Source: Pseudomonas gozinkensis (GTDB taxonomy: Bacteria > Pseudomonadota > Gammaproteobacteria > Pseudomonadales > Pseudomonadaceae). Taken from it: a stretch of 64,000 nucleotides of DNA. Below the pieces are notes generated by a model that did not search any database, was not told where the DNA came from, and was given only the letters and a program-made list of their open reading frames with translations. The stretch spans positions 1,514,501 to 1,578,500 of the forward strand of contig NZ_CP062253.1 of NCBI RefSeq assembly GCF_014863585.1, written 5' to 3'. The position numbers and the translations under genes are program-made. Of the stretch, positions 27,750-36,557 are shown one piece after another; position 1 is the first letter of the stretch; every line of letters starts with the position of its first letter.

Positions 27750-28394
27750 ATGATCCGTTTTTTTACCGTACTGACCCTACTGCTCGGCTTGAGCGGCTGC
27801 TACAGCCTGTCCCCGACACAGATCGATGATGAACTCGCACCGAGTGCCGACTCCGGCACGGCGTATCTGGTGGGTGTGGTCGGCATCTGGCCCAAAGCGG
27901 CCTATGCGGCCCAGGAACAGATGCTGCTGATCCGCAAGCGCGGCAGTGACGAGTTCGCCAGCGCGCGGCTGCACAACGAGTTCTATGCCCGCACGGCGCG
28001 GGACGTGCGCGAGACCGGTCATGGTATCGGCACGTTGTTCGTGATGCCGCTCAAACCCGGCCGCTACGAGATCTACAACGTGCGATTCGACCGTGGCAGA
28101 TCGGTGTCCTGGAGCCGTGAAGACTTCACCATCGGCATGCAGCTTGAAGCGGGCAAGGCCTATTACATTGGCGATTTCCGCGCCGGTTGCCTGACTCCCG
28201 GCGATACCAGCTGCCTGTTCCTGCACAGCGATCACCTTGAACGCGACGCGGCGCTGGTACGGGCCAGGTATCCGCAAATACCCGGCCTGCAACGGCTGGA
28301 CCTGCCGAACCTGTACACCGCCACGCCGTTCATTCGCGAAGAAAACGGCAGCAGCGCCTCCCTCTACAAAGCCATGCTCTCGGGAAAACTCTAA
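27750..28394 (+). CDS. Lipoprotein of unknown function
   Basis: 214 residues. The signal peptide ends in the lipobox LSGC (Cys17) followed by YSLSP, so outer-membrane sorting is likely. The body is beta-rich (GIGTLFVMPLKPGRYEIYNV, GKAYYIGDFRAGCLTPGDTSC) with two further Cys that may pair; the GRYEIYNV stretch resembles carboxypeptidase-regulatory-like beta sandwiches. It overlaps the next lipoprotein gene by 1 nt (TAATG), so the two are coupled. Confidence 0.8.
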   Translation: MIRFFTVLTLLLGLSGCYSLSPTQIDDELAPSADSGTAYLVGVVGIWPKAAYAAQEQMLLIRKRGSDEFASARLHNEFYARTARDVRETGHGIGTLFVMPLKPGRYEIYNVRFDRGRSVSWSREDFTIGMQLEAGKAYYIGDFRAGCLTPGDTSCLFLHSDHLERDAALVRARYPQIPGLQRLDLPNLYTATPFIREENGSSASLYKAMLSGKL

Positions 28395-28918
28395 TGCCCA
28401 TCAAACGTCTGCTTCTTGGTTTGCTTCTGTTTCTCGGCGGTTGCCAGGCCACCCATTCGCTGAAGGCGCCAGACGTCGATTACAGCAGCCAGCAATTGCC
28501 GGCCATCAATGTCAGTGTGATCGGCATGCCGAGCTGGATGCTGCGTGACGAGCTGCGTCGGCGTGGCACCTTTGAAGAAGTGAAGGCCGGTCGCAGCGAC
28601 GACGGCTACAACGTACTGGTGATCGCCAACAGTGATGTCGGCGGGATTCAGCCGCAGATGCTTCTGAGCGCCTTCACCCTGTTTCTGGTGCCGGTGCCAG
28701 TGAGTTTCGACAGCACCGTGGTGTTCAGCCTCAGCCATGGCAAGCAGATGCTGGGCATCTACACCGTGAAAAACCACACCGAATCCTGGCGCGGTGCATT
28801 CAACGCCTCGGGCGGTCAGTTCGAACACATGCGCTTGATCAGCGACACGTTCATCGCGCAGATTCTCAAGGATCAGCCGTTCCACCGCGAAGCCATGAAA
28901 CGCGCCGCCAGCCTCTGA
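28394..28918 (+). CDS. Second lipoprotein of a coupled pair
   Basis: 174 residues. The lipobox LFLGGC places the modified Cys near residue 17. The rest looks like a small soluble domain with one hydrophobic strand-rich stretch (LLSAFTLFLVPVPVSFDSTV). The start codon overlaps the stop of the preceding lipoprotein gene. A strong terminator follows within 12 bp. No family recognised; the pair probably forms an envelope complex. Confidence 0.8.
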   Translation: MPIKRLLLGLLLFLGGCQATHSLKAPDVDYSSQQLPAINVSVIGMPSWMLRDELRRRGTFEEVKAGRSDDGYNVLVIANSDVGGIQPQMLLSAFTLFLVPVPVSFDSTVVFSLSHGKQMLGIYTVKNHTESWRGAFNASGGQFEHMRLISDTFIAQILKDQPFHREAMKRAASL

Positions 28919-28930
28919 TCGACGGCCACA

Positions 28931-28966
28931 AAAAATCCCGCCCGGCATGACCCGGGCGGGATTTTT
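28931..28966. terminator. Bidirectional intrinsic terminator
   Basis: AAAAATCCCGCCCGG, a short CATGA loop, then CCGGGCGGGATTTTT. The A-tract and T-tract let it serve both the lipoprotein pair and the convergent dapA-like gene. Confidence 0.93.
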
Positions 28967-28970
28967 TTGT

Positions 28971-29852
28971 TCAGCGCAAGGTGTTCAACAAGGCCTGCAA
29001 TTGCGTACGCCCGGCCTCCGCCAGCGGGAACACCGGCAAGCGCGGATCACCGACTTCCAGATCGGTCAGTCGCAGACCGGCCTTGATCGTCGCCGGCAAC
29101 CCGCCCTTGAGGATGAAGTCCAGCAGCGGCAACTGGCGGTAGAACAGCTCTCGCGCCTTGCCCAGATCCCCCGCCAGTGTGGCTTCGTACAAATCCAGAT
29201 TGAGTTGCGGGATCAGGTTCGGCGCTGCCGTGCACCAGCCTTTGGCCCCGGCGGCGAACGCCTCCAGCGCCAGCGGATTGCAGCCGTTGTAGAACGGCAC
29301 CCGGCCTTCGCCGAGCAGTTGCAGCTTGTGCATGCGCTGGATGTCGCCGGTGCTCTCCTTGACCATGGTCACGTTTTCAACGCCGTTGACGATGCGCAGG
29401 ATCAGTTCCACCGACATGTCGGTGCCGCTGGTGGCCGGGTTGTTGTAGAGCATGATCGGCACGCCGATGCTGTCGCCGATGGCGCGGTAGTGGGCGAGGA
29501 TTTCCGCTTCGGTCAGCTTCCAGTAGGACGTCGGCAGCACCATCACCACGTCGGCGCCGTGGGCTTCGGCGAAGCGTGCGCGACGCACCGCTTTGGCGGT
29601 GGTCAGGTCGGACACGCTGACCACGGTCGGCACGCGTTTGGCCACGTGCTTGATGCTGAACTCGGCGACTTGGTCCCACTCCGCATCGCTCAGGTAGGCG
29701 CCTTCGCCGGTGCTGCCCAGTGGTGCGATGGCGTGGACGCCACCGGCGATCAGGCGGTCGATGGAGCGGCCGAGGGCCGGCAGGTCAACGCCTTCGCCGT
29801 TGGCGCCGAACGGGGTGATGGTGTAGCCGATGATGCCGTGAATGTTGGACAT
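28971..29852 (-). CDS. DHDPS/NAL-family Schiff-base lyase (DapA-like)
   Basis: 293 residues from the ATG at 29852. This TIM-barrel pyruvate-dependent aldolase or lyase has GSTGEGAYLS (carboxylate-binding loop), Tyr136 in LYNNPATSG and the Schiff-base Lys165 in VTMVKESTGD. It is unlikely to be the biosynthetic DapA, because it sits with a class II aldolase and a dedicated XRE-cupin regulator. A catabolic role on a hydroxy-keto acid is more likely. The gap to the upstream aldolase gene is 26 bp, so they form an operon. Confidence 0.85.
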   Translation of the reverse strand: MSNIHGIIGYTITPFGANGEGVDLPALGRSIDRLIAGGVHAIAPLGSTGEGAYLSDAEWDQVAEFSIKHVAKRVPTVVSVSDLTTAKAVRRARFAEAHGADVVMVLPTSYWKLTEAEILAHYRAIGDSIGVPIMLYNNPATSGTDMSVELILRIVNGVENVTMVKESTGDIQRMHKLQLLGEGRVPFYNGCNPLALEAFAAGAKGWCTAAPNLIPQLNLDLYEATLAGDLGKARELFYRQLPLLDFILKGGLPATIKAGLRLTDLEVGDPRLPVFPLAEAGRTQLQALLNTLR

Positions 29853-29878
29853 GAGAGTGCTCCGCAAGGATGAGGTGT

Positions 29879-30661
29879 TCAGTTCAGGCAATCGGCGTGC
29901 TGACGCAGGTTCTGCCGGGCGTAGTAGTTGAAGGCCGCGGCGTGGCGTTTTGGTTTCGAGACCCAGTCATGCGCCTCGCGACCCAGCTCGGGGATGATCG
30001 GCTTGATCGTCCCGGCGGCCATCGCCAGCAATTGCAGCTTGGCGGCGCGCTCGATCAGTTGCGCGATGACACAGGCTTCCTCGATGGTCGTGCCGGTGGA
30101 CAACTGACCGTGATGGGAAAGCAGGATCGCCCGTTTGTCGCCCAACGCCCCGGCAATCAACTCGCCTTCTTCGTTGCCCACCGGCACACCCGGCCAGCCT
30201 TCAAGGAACGCGCAATCGTCGTACAGCGGGCACAGGTCCATGTGGGAAATCTGCAGCGGCACTTCCAGCATCGACAGCGCGGCAATGTGCGTCGGGTGAG
30301 TGTGGATGATGCAGTTCACGTCCGGCCGGGCGCGGTACACCCAGCTGTGGAAACGGTTGGCCGGGTTGGCCATGCCGTGGCCTTCGAGCACCTCCAGGTC
30401 TTCGTTGACCAGCAGCAGATTGCTCGCGGTGATTTCATCGAAACCCAGACCCAGTTGCTGAGTGTAGTAAGTGCCCGGCTGCGGGCCACGGGCGGTGATC
30501 TGTCCGGCGAGGCCCGAATCGTGGCCGTTCTCGAACAGAATCCGGCAGGTCAGGGCCAGCTTCTGCCGGTCTGTCCACGTATTATCCGCCAGGCTTTTTT
30601 GCATCTGGGTCAGCGCTTGCTTGACCAGTTCGTCTTTGGGTAGTGCTAATGTCTTCGCCAT
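29879..30661 (-). CDS. Class II aldolase/adducin-family protein
   Basis: 260-residue zinc-dependent aldolase, decarboxylase or epimerase fold. Metal-binding histidines are seen in CIIHTHPTHIAALSM and in LLSHHGQLSTG; GLAGQITAR is the phosphate- or substrate-binding loop. It is the first gene of the operon with the DapA-like lyase and diverges from the XRE-cupin regulator at 30770. Together they probably degrade a sugar-acid-like compound. The exact reaction cannot be deduced. Confidence 0.85.
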   Translation of the reverse strand: MAKTLALPKDELVKQALTQMQKSLADNTWTDRQKLALTCRILFENGHDSGLAGQITARGPQPGTYYTQQLGLGFDEITASNLLLVNEDLEVLEGHGMANPANRFHSWVYRARPDVNCIIHTHPTHIAALSMLEVPLQISHMDLCPLYDDCAFLEGWPGVPVGNEEGELIAGALGDKRAILLSHHGQLSTGTTIEEACVIAQLIERAAKLQLLAMAAGTIKPIIPELGREAHDWVSKPKRHAAAFNYYARQNLRQHADCLN

Positions 30662-30688
30662 ATCCGTGTCCTGTGGTGGTTGCCATGG

Positions 30689-30724
30689 ATGACACTTAAG
30701 AGGCTATATGACACTTTGTGTCAT
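30689..30724. promoter_or_regulatory. Palindromic operator between the aldolase operon and its XRE-cupin regulator
   Basis: A perfect 7-3-7 palindrome ATGACAC-TTT-GTGTCAT at 30708-30724, with an extra half-site ATGACACTT at 30689-30697 in direct repeat 19 bp away, about two helical turns. It lies in the 108-bp divergent intergenic region and is the obvious candidate binding site for the regulator. Confidence 0.7.
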
Positions 30725-30769
30725 TGGCAAGGACAAATCGTCTTTCCTTTGCTGGATTAATCGCTTCGC

Positions 30770-31312
30770 ATGTCTATCCGTTTGAAATTATTGAGAAAAA
30801 AACTTGGCGTAACCCTTGAGGCGCTGGCCGAGAAATCCGGCATGACCAAGAGTTACCTGTCGAAGGTCGAGCGCGGATTGAACACGCCGTCGATTGCCGC
30901 CGCGCTGAAACTGGCCAAGGCGCTGAACGTGAAAGTCGAGGAGCTGTTCTCCGAAGACAACGTCAGCCTCGACAGCTACAGCCTGGTGCGCAGCCACGAA
31001 CGCCAGTCGCTGGCGGCCAACGATCACAGTCCCGGTTATGCGGTGCTGGCCCATCAAGTCAGCGAACGCAGCCTGCTGCCGTTCATCATTTACCCGCCGA
31101 GCGAATTCACCGACAAGACCTTCAAGGAACACTTGGGCGAGGAGTTTCTGTTCGTCCACGAAGGTCAGGTCGAAGTGGACTTCGTGAGCGAACGGGTGCT
31201 GCTGGAGCGGGGCGATGCGCTGCACTTCAATGCGCAGAAACCCCATCGCATCCGCTCAGTGGGCGAGGTGCAGGCGCAGTTGCTGGTGGTGGTGCACAGC
31301 AGCGAGGAATGA
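30770..31312 (+). CDS. XRE-cupin transcriptional regulator
   Basis: 180 residues. The N-terminal helix-turn-helix (about 5-61; LGVTLEALAEKSGMTKSYLS) is followed by a C-terminal cupin (about 105-178; HLGEEFLFVHEGQVEVDF and GDALHFNAQKPHRIRSVG) that should bind a small carboxylate or similar effector. It is divergent from the aldolase/lyase operon, with the palindrome between, so local control is likely. Its upstream region is AT-rich and contains the presumed promoter. Confidence 0.88.
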   Translation: MSIRLKLLRKKLGVTLEALAEKSGMTKSYLSKVERGLNTPSIAAALKLAKALNVKVEELFSEDNVSLDSYSLVRSHERQSLAANDHSPGYAVLAHQVSERSLLPFIIYPPSEFTDKTFKEHLGEEFLFVHEGQVEVDFVSERVLLERGDALHFNAQKPHRIRSVGEVQAQLLVVVHSSEE

Positions 31313-31327
31313 GTGGATTGGACGGAC

Positions 31328-31398
31328 GCCATCGCTAGCAAGCTAGCTCCCACAGTTGGAATGCACTTTCTTGTGGGAGCTAGCTTGCTAGCGATGAC
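31328..31398. repeat. REP doublet, TAGC-stem variant
   Basis: Opposed units ATCGCTAGCAAGCTAGCTCC and GGAGCTAGCTTGCTAGCGAT with a short spacer form a near-perfect 71-bp palindrome. The stem core GCTAGCAAGCTAGC differs from the other REPs here. It lies between convergent genes. Confidence 0.88.
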
Positions 31399-31414
31399 GC
31401 CAGAAGCGTCGCCA

Positions 31415-32434
31415 CTAGACCTCGACCGGCACCGACAATTTTGGATTGCCCAGCGCATGGCTCTTGGAATCAAAGAACCGCAACTCGACGCCCGTGCCTT
31501 CGAACAACTTGGCGTAGTGGCGCTTCTGATGCTGGATGAACGCCGCGCTGCGTGGATAGATCGAGATCGCCACGGTCTTCGGTTTCGCCAGACGCAGGGC
31601 GCGCACGAGGTGGCTGTCCTGTTCGCCCAGAGCGTGGCCGAAGATGCACAGGTTGTCGCCGTGACCAAGTAACTGGTCGTAGCAGAACGACAGGTAGTCG
31701 GAACTGCGGATGGTCTTGAGCTTGTCCGCGCTCGGCCCTTCGTTGACGAACAGCGGCACGTCGTCGAGCGTCTTGATCGTGTTGTTGATCGCGAAACTGC
31801 CGAGCAGTGTGCCCTCGGTGGCGGTCAGTTTGCGGGCGGTGCCGTCCTGGTTGCGCACCAGATGCAGGCCGCCATGCAGGTACAGCAGACGCGGTTTTTC
31901 AGTGCTGCTTTCGAACAGATCGAAACTGGCGTCGGGGCCGTTGAACAGGTCGTCGATGGCTTCGCCCTGATGTTGCAGGGCCCAGTAATTGAGCAAATCG
32001 TAATTGGTGGTGAACACCGTGCGATAACGCGCCAGTTCACTGTTCAGGGTCGCCAGGGTCGAGACTTCGATCAGCCGCCACGGGATGTGTACCGCGTGCA
32101 CGGTGTTGATCAGCGCTTCCTTGATCGCGTAGTAGCGGTTGCGCGGCGCGGCCGAACTGACGGCCAAGGCCTTGTTGACCCGACTGGTGATCTTCAGCGC
32201 GCCGAGCACCTGCTCGAAGCTGCGCGTCTGCAGCGCGTCGAACACGCTCAGTTCCGAAGGGCTCAGGGGCTTTTCTTCCACTGTGCGGGCGTTTTCGAAC
32301 AGCGAGTCGTAGCCGAAGTCGTCCCACACCGCACGACTGGCGCCGTTGCCCAGCAACAGACCGCTGAAGTCGGTGGTGGCGCGCAACGCGTTCCAGTCTT
32401 CGAGTGTGGCGTCGACATCCAGAAAATCGGTCAT
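31415..32434 (-). CDS. SIR2-like DUF4917 protein
   Basis: 339-residue protein with the motif set of SIR2-like NAD-binding proteins: [19 protein letters not shown] near the N-terminus (nucleotide-binding loop), [13 protein letters not shown] (TNYD motif), [10 protein letters not shown] (HG motif) and [16 protein letters not shown] (GHxLGExD). This matches the family I know as DUF4917. It appears as a single gene between a REP doublet and the divergent alcohol dehydrogenase. SIR2-like domains in bacterial immunity are NAD hydrolases, but no partner defence gene is adjacent, so a housekeeping or stress function is equally possible. Confidence 0.75.
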   Translation of the reverse strand: MTDFLDVDATLEDWNALRATTDFSGLLLGNGASRAVWDDFGYDSLFENARTVEEKPLSPSELSVFDALQTRSFEQVLGALKITSRVNKALAVSSAAPRNRYYAIKEALINTVHAVHIPWRLIEVSTLATLNSELARYRTVFTTNYDLLNYWALQHQGEAIDDLFNGPDASFDLFESSTEKPRLLYLHGGLHLVRNQDGTARKLTATEGTLLGSFAINNTIKTLDDVPLFVNEGPSADKLKTIRSSDYLSFCYDQLLGHGDNLCIFGHALGEQDSHLVRALRLAKPKTVAISIYPRSAAFIQHQKRHYAKLFEGTGVELRFFDSKSHALGNPKLSVPVEV

Positions 32435-32588
32435 TGCAGGGCACGTCTCAAAACAAAGGGCAGATGGGCGGCGACTTTATCACGAGCGGGCATTGAGCCA
32501 GATCAACATCCGCCGTGACCGATCGGTCGATCCTGTGTGCATCCGCCGGATCGCAGGAGTCGATTCGGCCCCAGTCAGGAGACGCGCC

Positions 32589-33737
32589 ATGAGCAGCACC
32601 TTTTTCATTCCCGCCGTAAACATCATGGGCAGCGGCTGCCTCGACGACGCCATGAACGCGATCCGCAACTACGGTTTTCGCAAGGCGCTGATCGTCACCG
32701 ACGCCGGTCTGGCCAAGGCCGGCGTGGCGACGATGATCGCCGAGAAACTGGCGATGCAGGATATCGATTCGGTGATCTTCGACGGCGCCAAACCCAACCC
32801 GAGCATCGCCAACGTCGAAGCCGGGCTGGCGCTGCTCAAGGACAGTCGCTGTGATTTTGTGGTGTCCCTCGGCGGCGGCTCGCCCCACGACTGCGCCAAG
32901 GGCATTGCGTTGTGCGCCACCAACGGCGGACAGATCCGCGACTACGAAGGCGTCGATCAATCGGCCAAGCCGCAACTGCCGCTGATCGCCATCAACACCA
33001 CCGCCGGCACGGCCAGCGAGATGACCCGGTTCTGCATCATCACTGACGAAACCCGCCATGTGAAAATGGCCATCGTCGACCGCAACGTCACGCCGCTGCT
33101 GTCGGTCAACGACCCGGCGCTGATGGTCGCCATGCCGAAAGGCCTGACCGCCGCCACCGGCATGGACGCACTGACCCACGCGATCGAAGCCTACGTTTCC
33201 ACTGCCGCCAACCCGATCACCGACGCCTGCGCGCTGAAGGCCATGACCCTGATCAGCAACAACCTGCGCCTGGCAGTGCGCGACGGCAGCGATCTGGCCG
33301 CGCGGGAAAACATGGCCTACGCGCAGTTCCTCGCGGGCATGGCGTTCAACAACGCCTCCCTCGGTTACGTGCATGCGATGGCGCACCAGTTGGGCGGTTT
33401 CTACGATCTGCCTCACGGGGTGTGTAATGCGGTGTTGTTGCCGCATGTTCAGACGTTCAACGCGCTGGTCTGTGCCGATCGCCTGACCGATGTGGCCCAC
33501 GCCATGGGCGCCGACATTCGCGGTTTCAGTCCGGAGGAGGGCGCGCAAGCCGCGATTGCCGCGATCCGTTGCCTGGCCAGAGATGTCGAAATTCCCGGGG
33601 GGCTGCGCGATCTGGGCGCCAAATGCACCGACATCCCGGTACTCGCCGCCAACGCCCTGAAAGACGCCTGCGGTTTCACCAACCCACGGGCGGCGGATCA
33701 GCGGCAGATCGAGGAGATTTTCCGCAGCGCGTTTTGA
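32589..33737 (+). CDS. Iron-containing alcohol dehydrogenase (group III)
   Basis: 382 residues from the ATG at 32589 with AGGAG upstream. Cofactor-binding [16 protein letters not shown] and the [13 protein letters not shown] loop are present. The metal-binding His/Asp set lies in [30 protein letters not shown] and the following helix. It belongs to the YiaY/AdhB/ErcA-like class oxidising primary alcohols or diols. In Pseudomonas, ErcA-type members take part in ethanol-oxidation signalling, but no pqq or exa genes are near, so I do not assign that name. Confidence 0.88.
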   Translation: MSSTFFIPAVNIMGSGCLDDAMNAIRNYGFRKALIVTDAGLAKAGVATMIAEKLAMQDIDSVIFDGAKPNPSIANVEAGLALLKDSRCDFVVSLGGGSPHDCAKGIALCATNGGQIRDYEGVDQSAKPQLPLIAINTTAGTASEMTRFCIITDETRHVKMAIVDRNVTPLLSVNDPALMVAMPKGLTAATGMDALTHAIEAYVSTAANPITDACALKAMTLISNNLRLAVRDGSDLAARENMAYAQFLAGMAFNNASLGYVHAMAHQLGGFYDLPHGVCNAVLLPHVQTFNALVCADRLTDVAHAMGADIRGFSPEEGAQAAIAAIRCLARDVEIPGGLRDLGAKCTDIPVLAANALKDACGFTNPRAADQRQIEEIFRSAF

Positions 33738-33779
33738 GGTGTGAGGCGTGGGCGAACAGTTTCAGACGTTCGCCTGCCT

Positions 33780-34379
33780 TTACTTCGAGACACGAACTGA
33801 AAATGTCCGAAGCAGTGCCCAGTCGGAAACATCGCCTGCGACGCGATGGAGCGCCGAGATTCGATGCTCTCCCACCGGCAACGGTTGCAAGGCCTGGGTA
33901 CGCCAACTCCCGTCGGGCAGGACGGATGCCGAGACCAGCAATTGATTGGCGTTCATATCAAAAAGGTCTACGGCGCCGCCGTTCTGGTAGGCCTTTCCTG
34001 AAAAAACCGGTGAAGCATCCGTTTGTTCACCCTCTTGCGGTTGGGCAATCTCTGGCGCCTCGATCTTCATCGGCACGACAACAGTGAAAGAGCGCGGAGC
34101 CGACCATGCTGACGTTTCATTGTTTAGTGTTTGGCGGGTCTGTATCTGATAATTCCCGGGCAACATTACTGATTTGGCACTGAAGACCCATCGTGCATTT
34201 TTGTTGACATACCCTTCTCCATACGACTGCTGTTGCTTGCTATCGCGCACCTCAATGAAAGCTGTCGGTGCACCTGTGCCCATGAAAATTGTTCGGGAGC
34301 CCACTATGGCTTGATCAGCGGGCAAAGTGTTGACTGGGGCAGGTATGGGCTGCTGATTGGCACTTGACGGATTACTCAT
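33780..34379 (-). CDS. Ig-like two-repeat protein of unknown function
   Basis: 199 residues without signal peptide. A Pro/Gln-rich N-terminus (about 1-22) leads into two beta-sandwich-like repeats of about 85 residues, each ending in a similar SxWxxxRxFxV strand (TSAWSAPRSFTVVV near 100 and VSDWALLRTFSVRV near the C-terminus). This resembles bacterial Ig-like or adhesin repeats. Local base composition is less GC-rich than in flanking core genes, suggesting transfer. It diverges from the delta-60 repeat gene across a 219-bp AT-rich spacer, so the two may be co-regulated. Confidence 0.7.
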   Translation of the reverse strand: MSNPSSANQQPIPAPVNTLPADQAIVGSRTIFMGTGAPTAFIEVRDSKQQQSYGEGYVNKNARWVFSAKSVMLPGNYQIQTRQTLNNETSAWSAPRSFTVVVPMKIEAPEIAQPQEGEQTDASPVFSGKAYQNGGAVDLFDMNANQLLVSASVLPDGSWRTQALQPLPVGEHRISALHRVAGDVSDWALLRTFSVRVSK

Positions 34380-34598
34380 GTGAGCTTCTCGATTCAGGTA
34401 GGAACGAAGCGAGAGACTGCCATGGTTCCATCGCTGTTAAACCTGTAGGAACTAACAGTTCTTTAGGTTTTTTTGCCTTATGGATAATTCTGATTTTGTA
34501 TAAACAACTGTCATTTGTGACAGTTGTTCCTCGCAGCTGCTTCAGGCCGAATAACCCGGGAAAGGGATCGCCTCCGATCTCGCGTGGAGTATGCAGGC

Positions 34599-35870
34599 AT
34601 GAAAAAAAACAGTGTATTGATCGCAGGGGCGGCGGGGGATCTGGATCCTTCATTTGTCGCACCAGCATTGCAGTTTCCCGGTGCGCAAAAGACCGTAGGC
34701 CACGGAGTGGGGATCATTCCTACGGGGAAGATCATGGTCAGTGCGACCGTTACCACAATGTCGGGAGAAACCTGCTACGGCTTGGCACGTCTGCACGCGG
34801 ATGGGCCCATCGACTCGACTTTCGGCAGGGGTGGCTATGTGGTCGAGCAATACAAGAGCGGTCTGTCATCACAGGGTGGGCCATTGCTTATTGATGAGGC
34901 TGGCAGGATCTATGTGTGCGGCTTGATTCCTGGGCTATCTACCCCGTTCCAACAGGTTATCGCGCGTTTCTTGCCCGATGGGTCGCTTGATGCGGATTTT
35001 GGTAGCAGTCGAAGCGGATATGTCGTCGTTCCCATGCGCACGCCTACGCTCGCCGGGGCCTTTGCCGGAAGCCTGATACTGGCGCGATCCGACCCGGAGC
35101 AGGCAGTGCCGGACCGGTTGCTTTTCACCACCTCGAAAGGGGGCAGCGGTCTTCTGACCCGACTCTTCCTTGATGGCACAGAGGACACCGCGTTTGCTTC
35201 GAAAGGCTGGCTCGTCATTACGCTTGCCGGTCTCGGTATCACGTTGATCGGAATCACGCAGCTGCCAAATGGCGGGATTCTTGTGTATGGCGGGACAAGC
35301 GGCGTCAGCCAGGGTTTGGTCATGGCGTTCGACAGCAACGGGCAGGTTGATCCAGCGTTCGGCGTTGGCGGAATGCTTCTGCTCGACGTTCGTGAAGGTT
35401 CCGATGTGCTCGAAAATTCGATTACCGACCTTGTCATTCAGCCGCCACAGCGGTTGCTGTTAATGGGGGATGCCTCCAGGCATTCTGGCGGTGAGAGACA
35501 TCAATATGCATTCGTGGCTGCAATCGACCTTCAAGGTAACAATGATCGATCGTTCAATAACGGCGATACGGTGTTGATCCCTCCGGTGGACTCCAAAGAT
35601 CTCAAGCGCTTCAGCAAAGGGTTTGCGCTGGATGATCGTCACGGTCAGCGGATTGTTGCGGTGGGTCAGATGTCCGGGGCAACAGGTCACCTGTTGGCGA
35701 GAGGTTTCACGCGGGACGGTATGGTGGATCCGCAGTTTAATGAACGTGGGACACATGGGATTGGATGGGCCCCCGACGATGCCTGCCTTCAGGGCTCTTC
35801 GGTATTGATGGGGGGAACAGATGACGGGAACGTTTACCTGACTCGAATGCTGACAGCATCTGGCATCTAG
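34599..35870 (+). CDS. Delta-60 repeat (beta-propeller-like) protein
   Basis: 423 residues starting near 34599 (GGAG upstream; a GTG at 34584 is possible). At least six degenerate repeats of about 55-60 residues carry the delta-60 signature of a FxxxG turn after LD or DP: PIDSTFGRGGYVV, SLDADFGSSRSGYVVV, TEDTAFASKGWLVI, QVDPAFGVGGMLLL, NNDRSFNNGDTVLI and MVDPQFNERGTHGI. No signal peptide is visible. Such proteins are usually surface-associated or exported and are annotated simply as delta-60 repeat proteins. GC is lower than in the flanks. The pairing with the divergent Ig-like gene is notable. Confidence 0.8.
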   Translation: MKKNSVLIAGAAGDLDPSFVAPALQFPGAQKTVGHGVGIIPTGKIMVSATVTTMSGETCYGLARLHADGPIDSTFGRGGYVVEQYKSGLSSQGGPLLIDEAGRIYVCGLIPGLSTPFQQVIARFLPDGSLDADFGSSRSGYVVVPMRTPTLAGAFAGSLILARSDPEQAVPDRLLFTTSKGGSGLLTRLFLDGTEDTAFASKGWLVITLAGLGITLIGITQLPNGGILVYGGTSGVSQGLVMAFDSNGQVDPAFGVGGMLLLDVREGSDVLENSITDLVIQPPQRLLLMGDASRHSGGERHQYAFVAAIDLQGNNDRSFNNGDTVLIPPVDSKDLKRFSKGFALDDRHGQRIVAVGQMSGATGHLLARGFTRDGMVDPQFNERGTHGIGWAPDDACLQGSSVLMGGTDDGNVYLTRMLTASGI

Positions 35871-35990
35871 CGTTTTGACCGTCAAGCGACGGCCTCCCGA
35901 TTGAGGTCTGCCTGCGCGATGACTTTGCGGTAATGAGTGACGTTGTCGGCGGATTCCGGCAGGTGGTTCTCAGGCAGCTCTCCTGGGCCG

Positions 35991-36479
35991 TCATCCAACG
36001 GCAGCGGTGCTCTTATCGATCACCGGAGAAAACTGAATCAACACCACCCCCGCCATCAACAACACCGCACCGAACAGGCGCGGCAACGTCAGATGCTTCT
36101 CCACCAGCCCGAACAGGCCGAAATGGTCCAGCACGATTGACGTGATCATTTGCCCGGCCAGGGCCAGTGCCAGAAATCCCGAAGCCCCCAACTTCGGCAG
36201 CAACACCACTGCCAAGGCGACGAAGCACACCCCGAACGCGCCGCCGGTCCACATCCACAGCGGCACCTTGCTGGCGAGGGCCAGCGACGGCAACGGCAGG
36301 CGCAGGGCAACAATCACCGGCAGCAGCACCAGCACGCTCACCACCAGCGAGGTGAACGTCGCCCACAGCGGATGCCCCAACCCCCGCGCCAGATTGATGT
36401 TGATCGCACTCTGAAACGGCACCACCGCCCCGGCGAATACCGCCAACAGCAGCAAACCGACCCATTGCATCGTTCCCAT
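35991..36479 (-). CDS. DMT-family small transporter, YdcZ/DUF606
   Basis: 162 residues with five hydrophobic helices, typical of DUF606 half-size transporters (LLAVFAGAVVPFQSAININL, GALIL-like tail LFGAVLLMAGVVLIQF). Starts at 36479 or three codons later (MQWVG) are both plausible. It diverges from a LysR gene 78 bp away, which is its probable regulator. Substrate unknown. Confidence 0.82.
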   Translation of the reverse strand: MGTMQWVGLLLLAVFAGAVVPFQSAININLARGLGHPLWATFTSLVVSVLVLLPVIVALRLPLPSLALASKVPLWMWTGGAFGVCFVALAVVLLPKLGASGFLALALAGQMITSIVLDHFGLFGLVEKHLTLPRLFGAVLLMAGVVLIQFSPVIDKSTAAVG

Positions 36480-36557
36480 GATCGTTCTCCGGCAAGGTTT
36501 TGCTGGACTCTAGGGTATTCGTCGCGCAGATTTAAATTCTGTTTTGGTATTCGGAAC

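Noticed and set aside
28971..29852. Biosynthetic dapA for lysine
   Set aside because: Context with a class II aldolase and a dedicated XRE-cupin regulator points to a catabolic paralogue.
31415..32434. A multi-gene defence island around the SIR2-like gene
   Set aside because: Neighbours are a metabolic regulator and an alcohol dehydrogenase; no nuclease, helicase, reverse transcriptase or methylase partner is adjacent.
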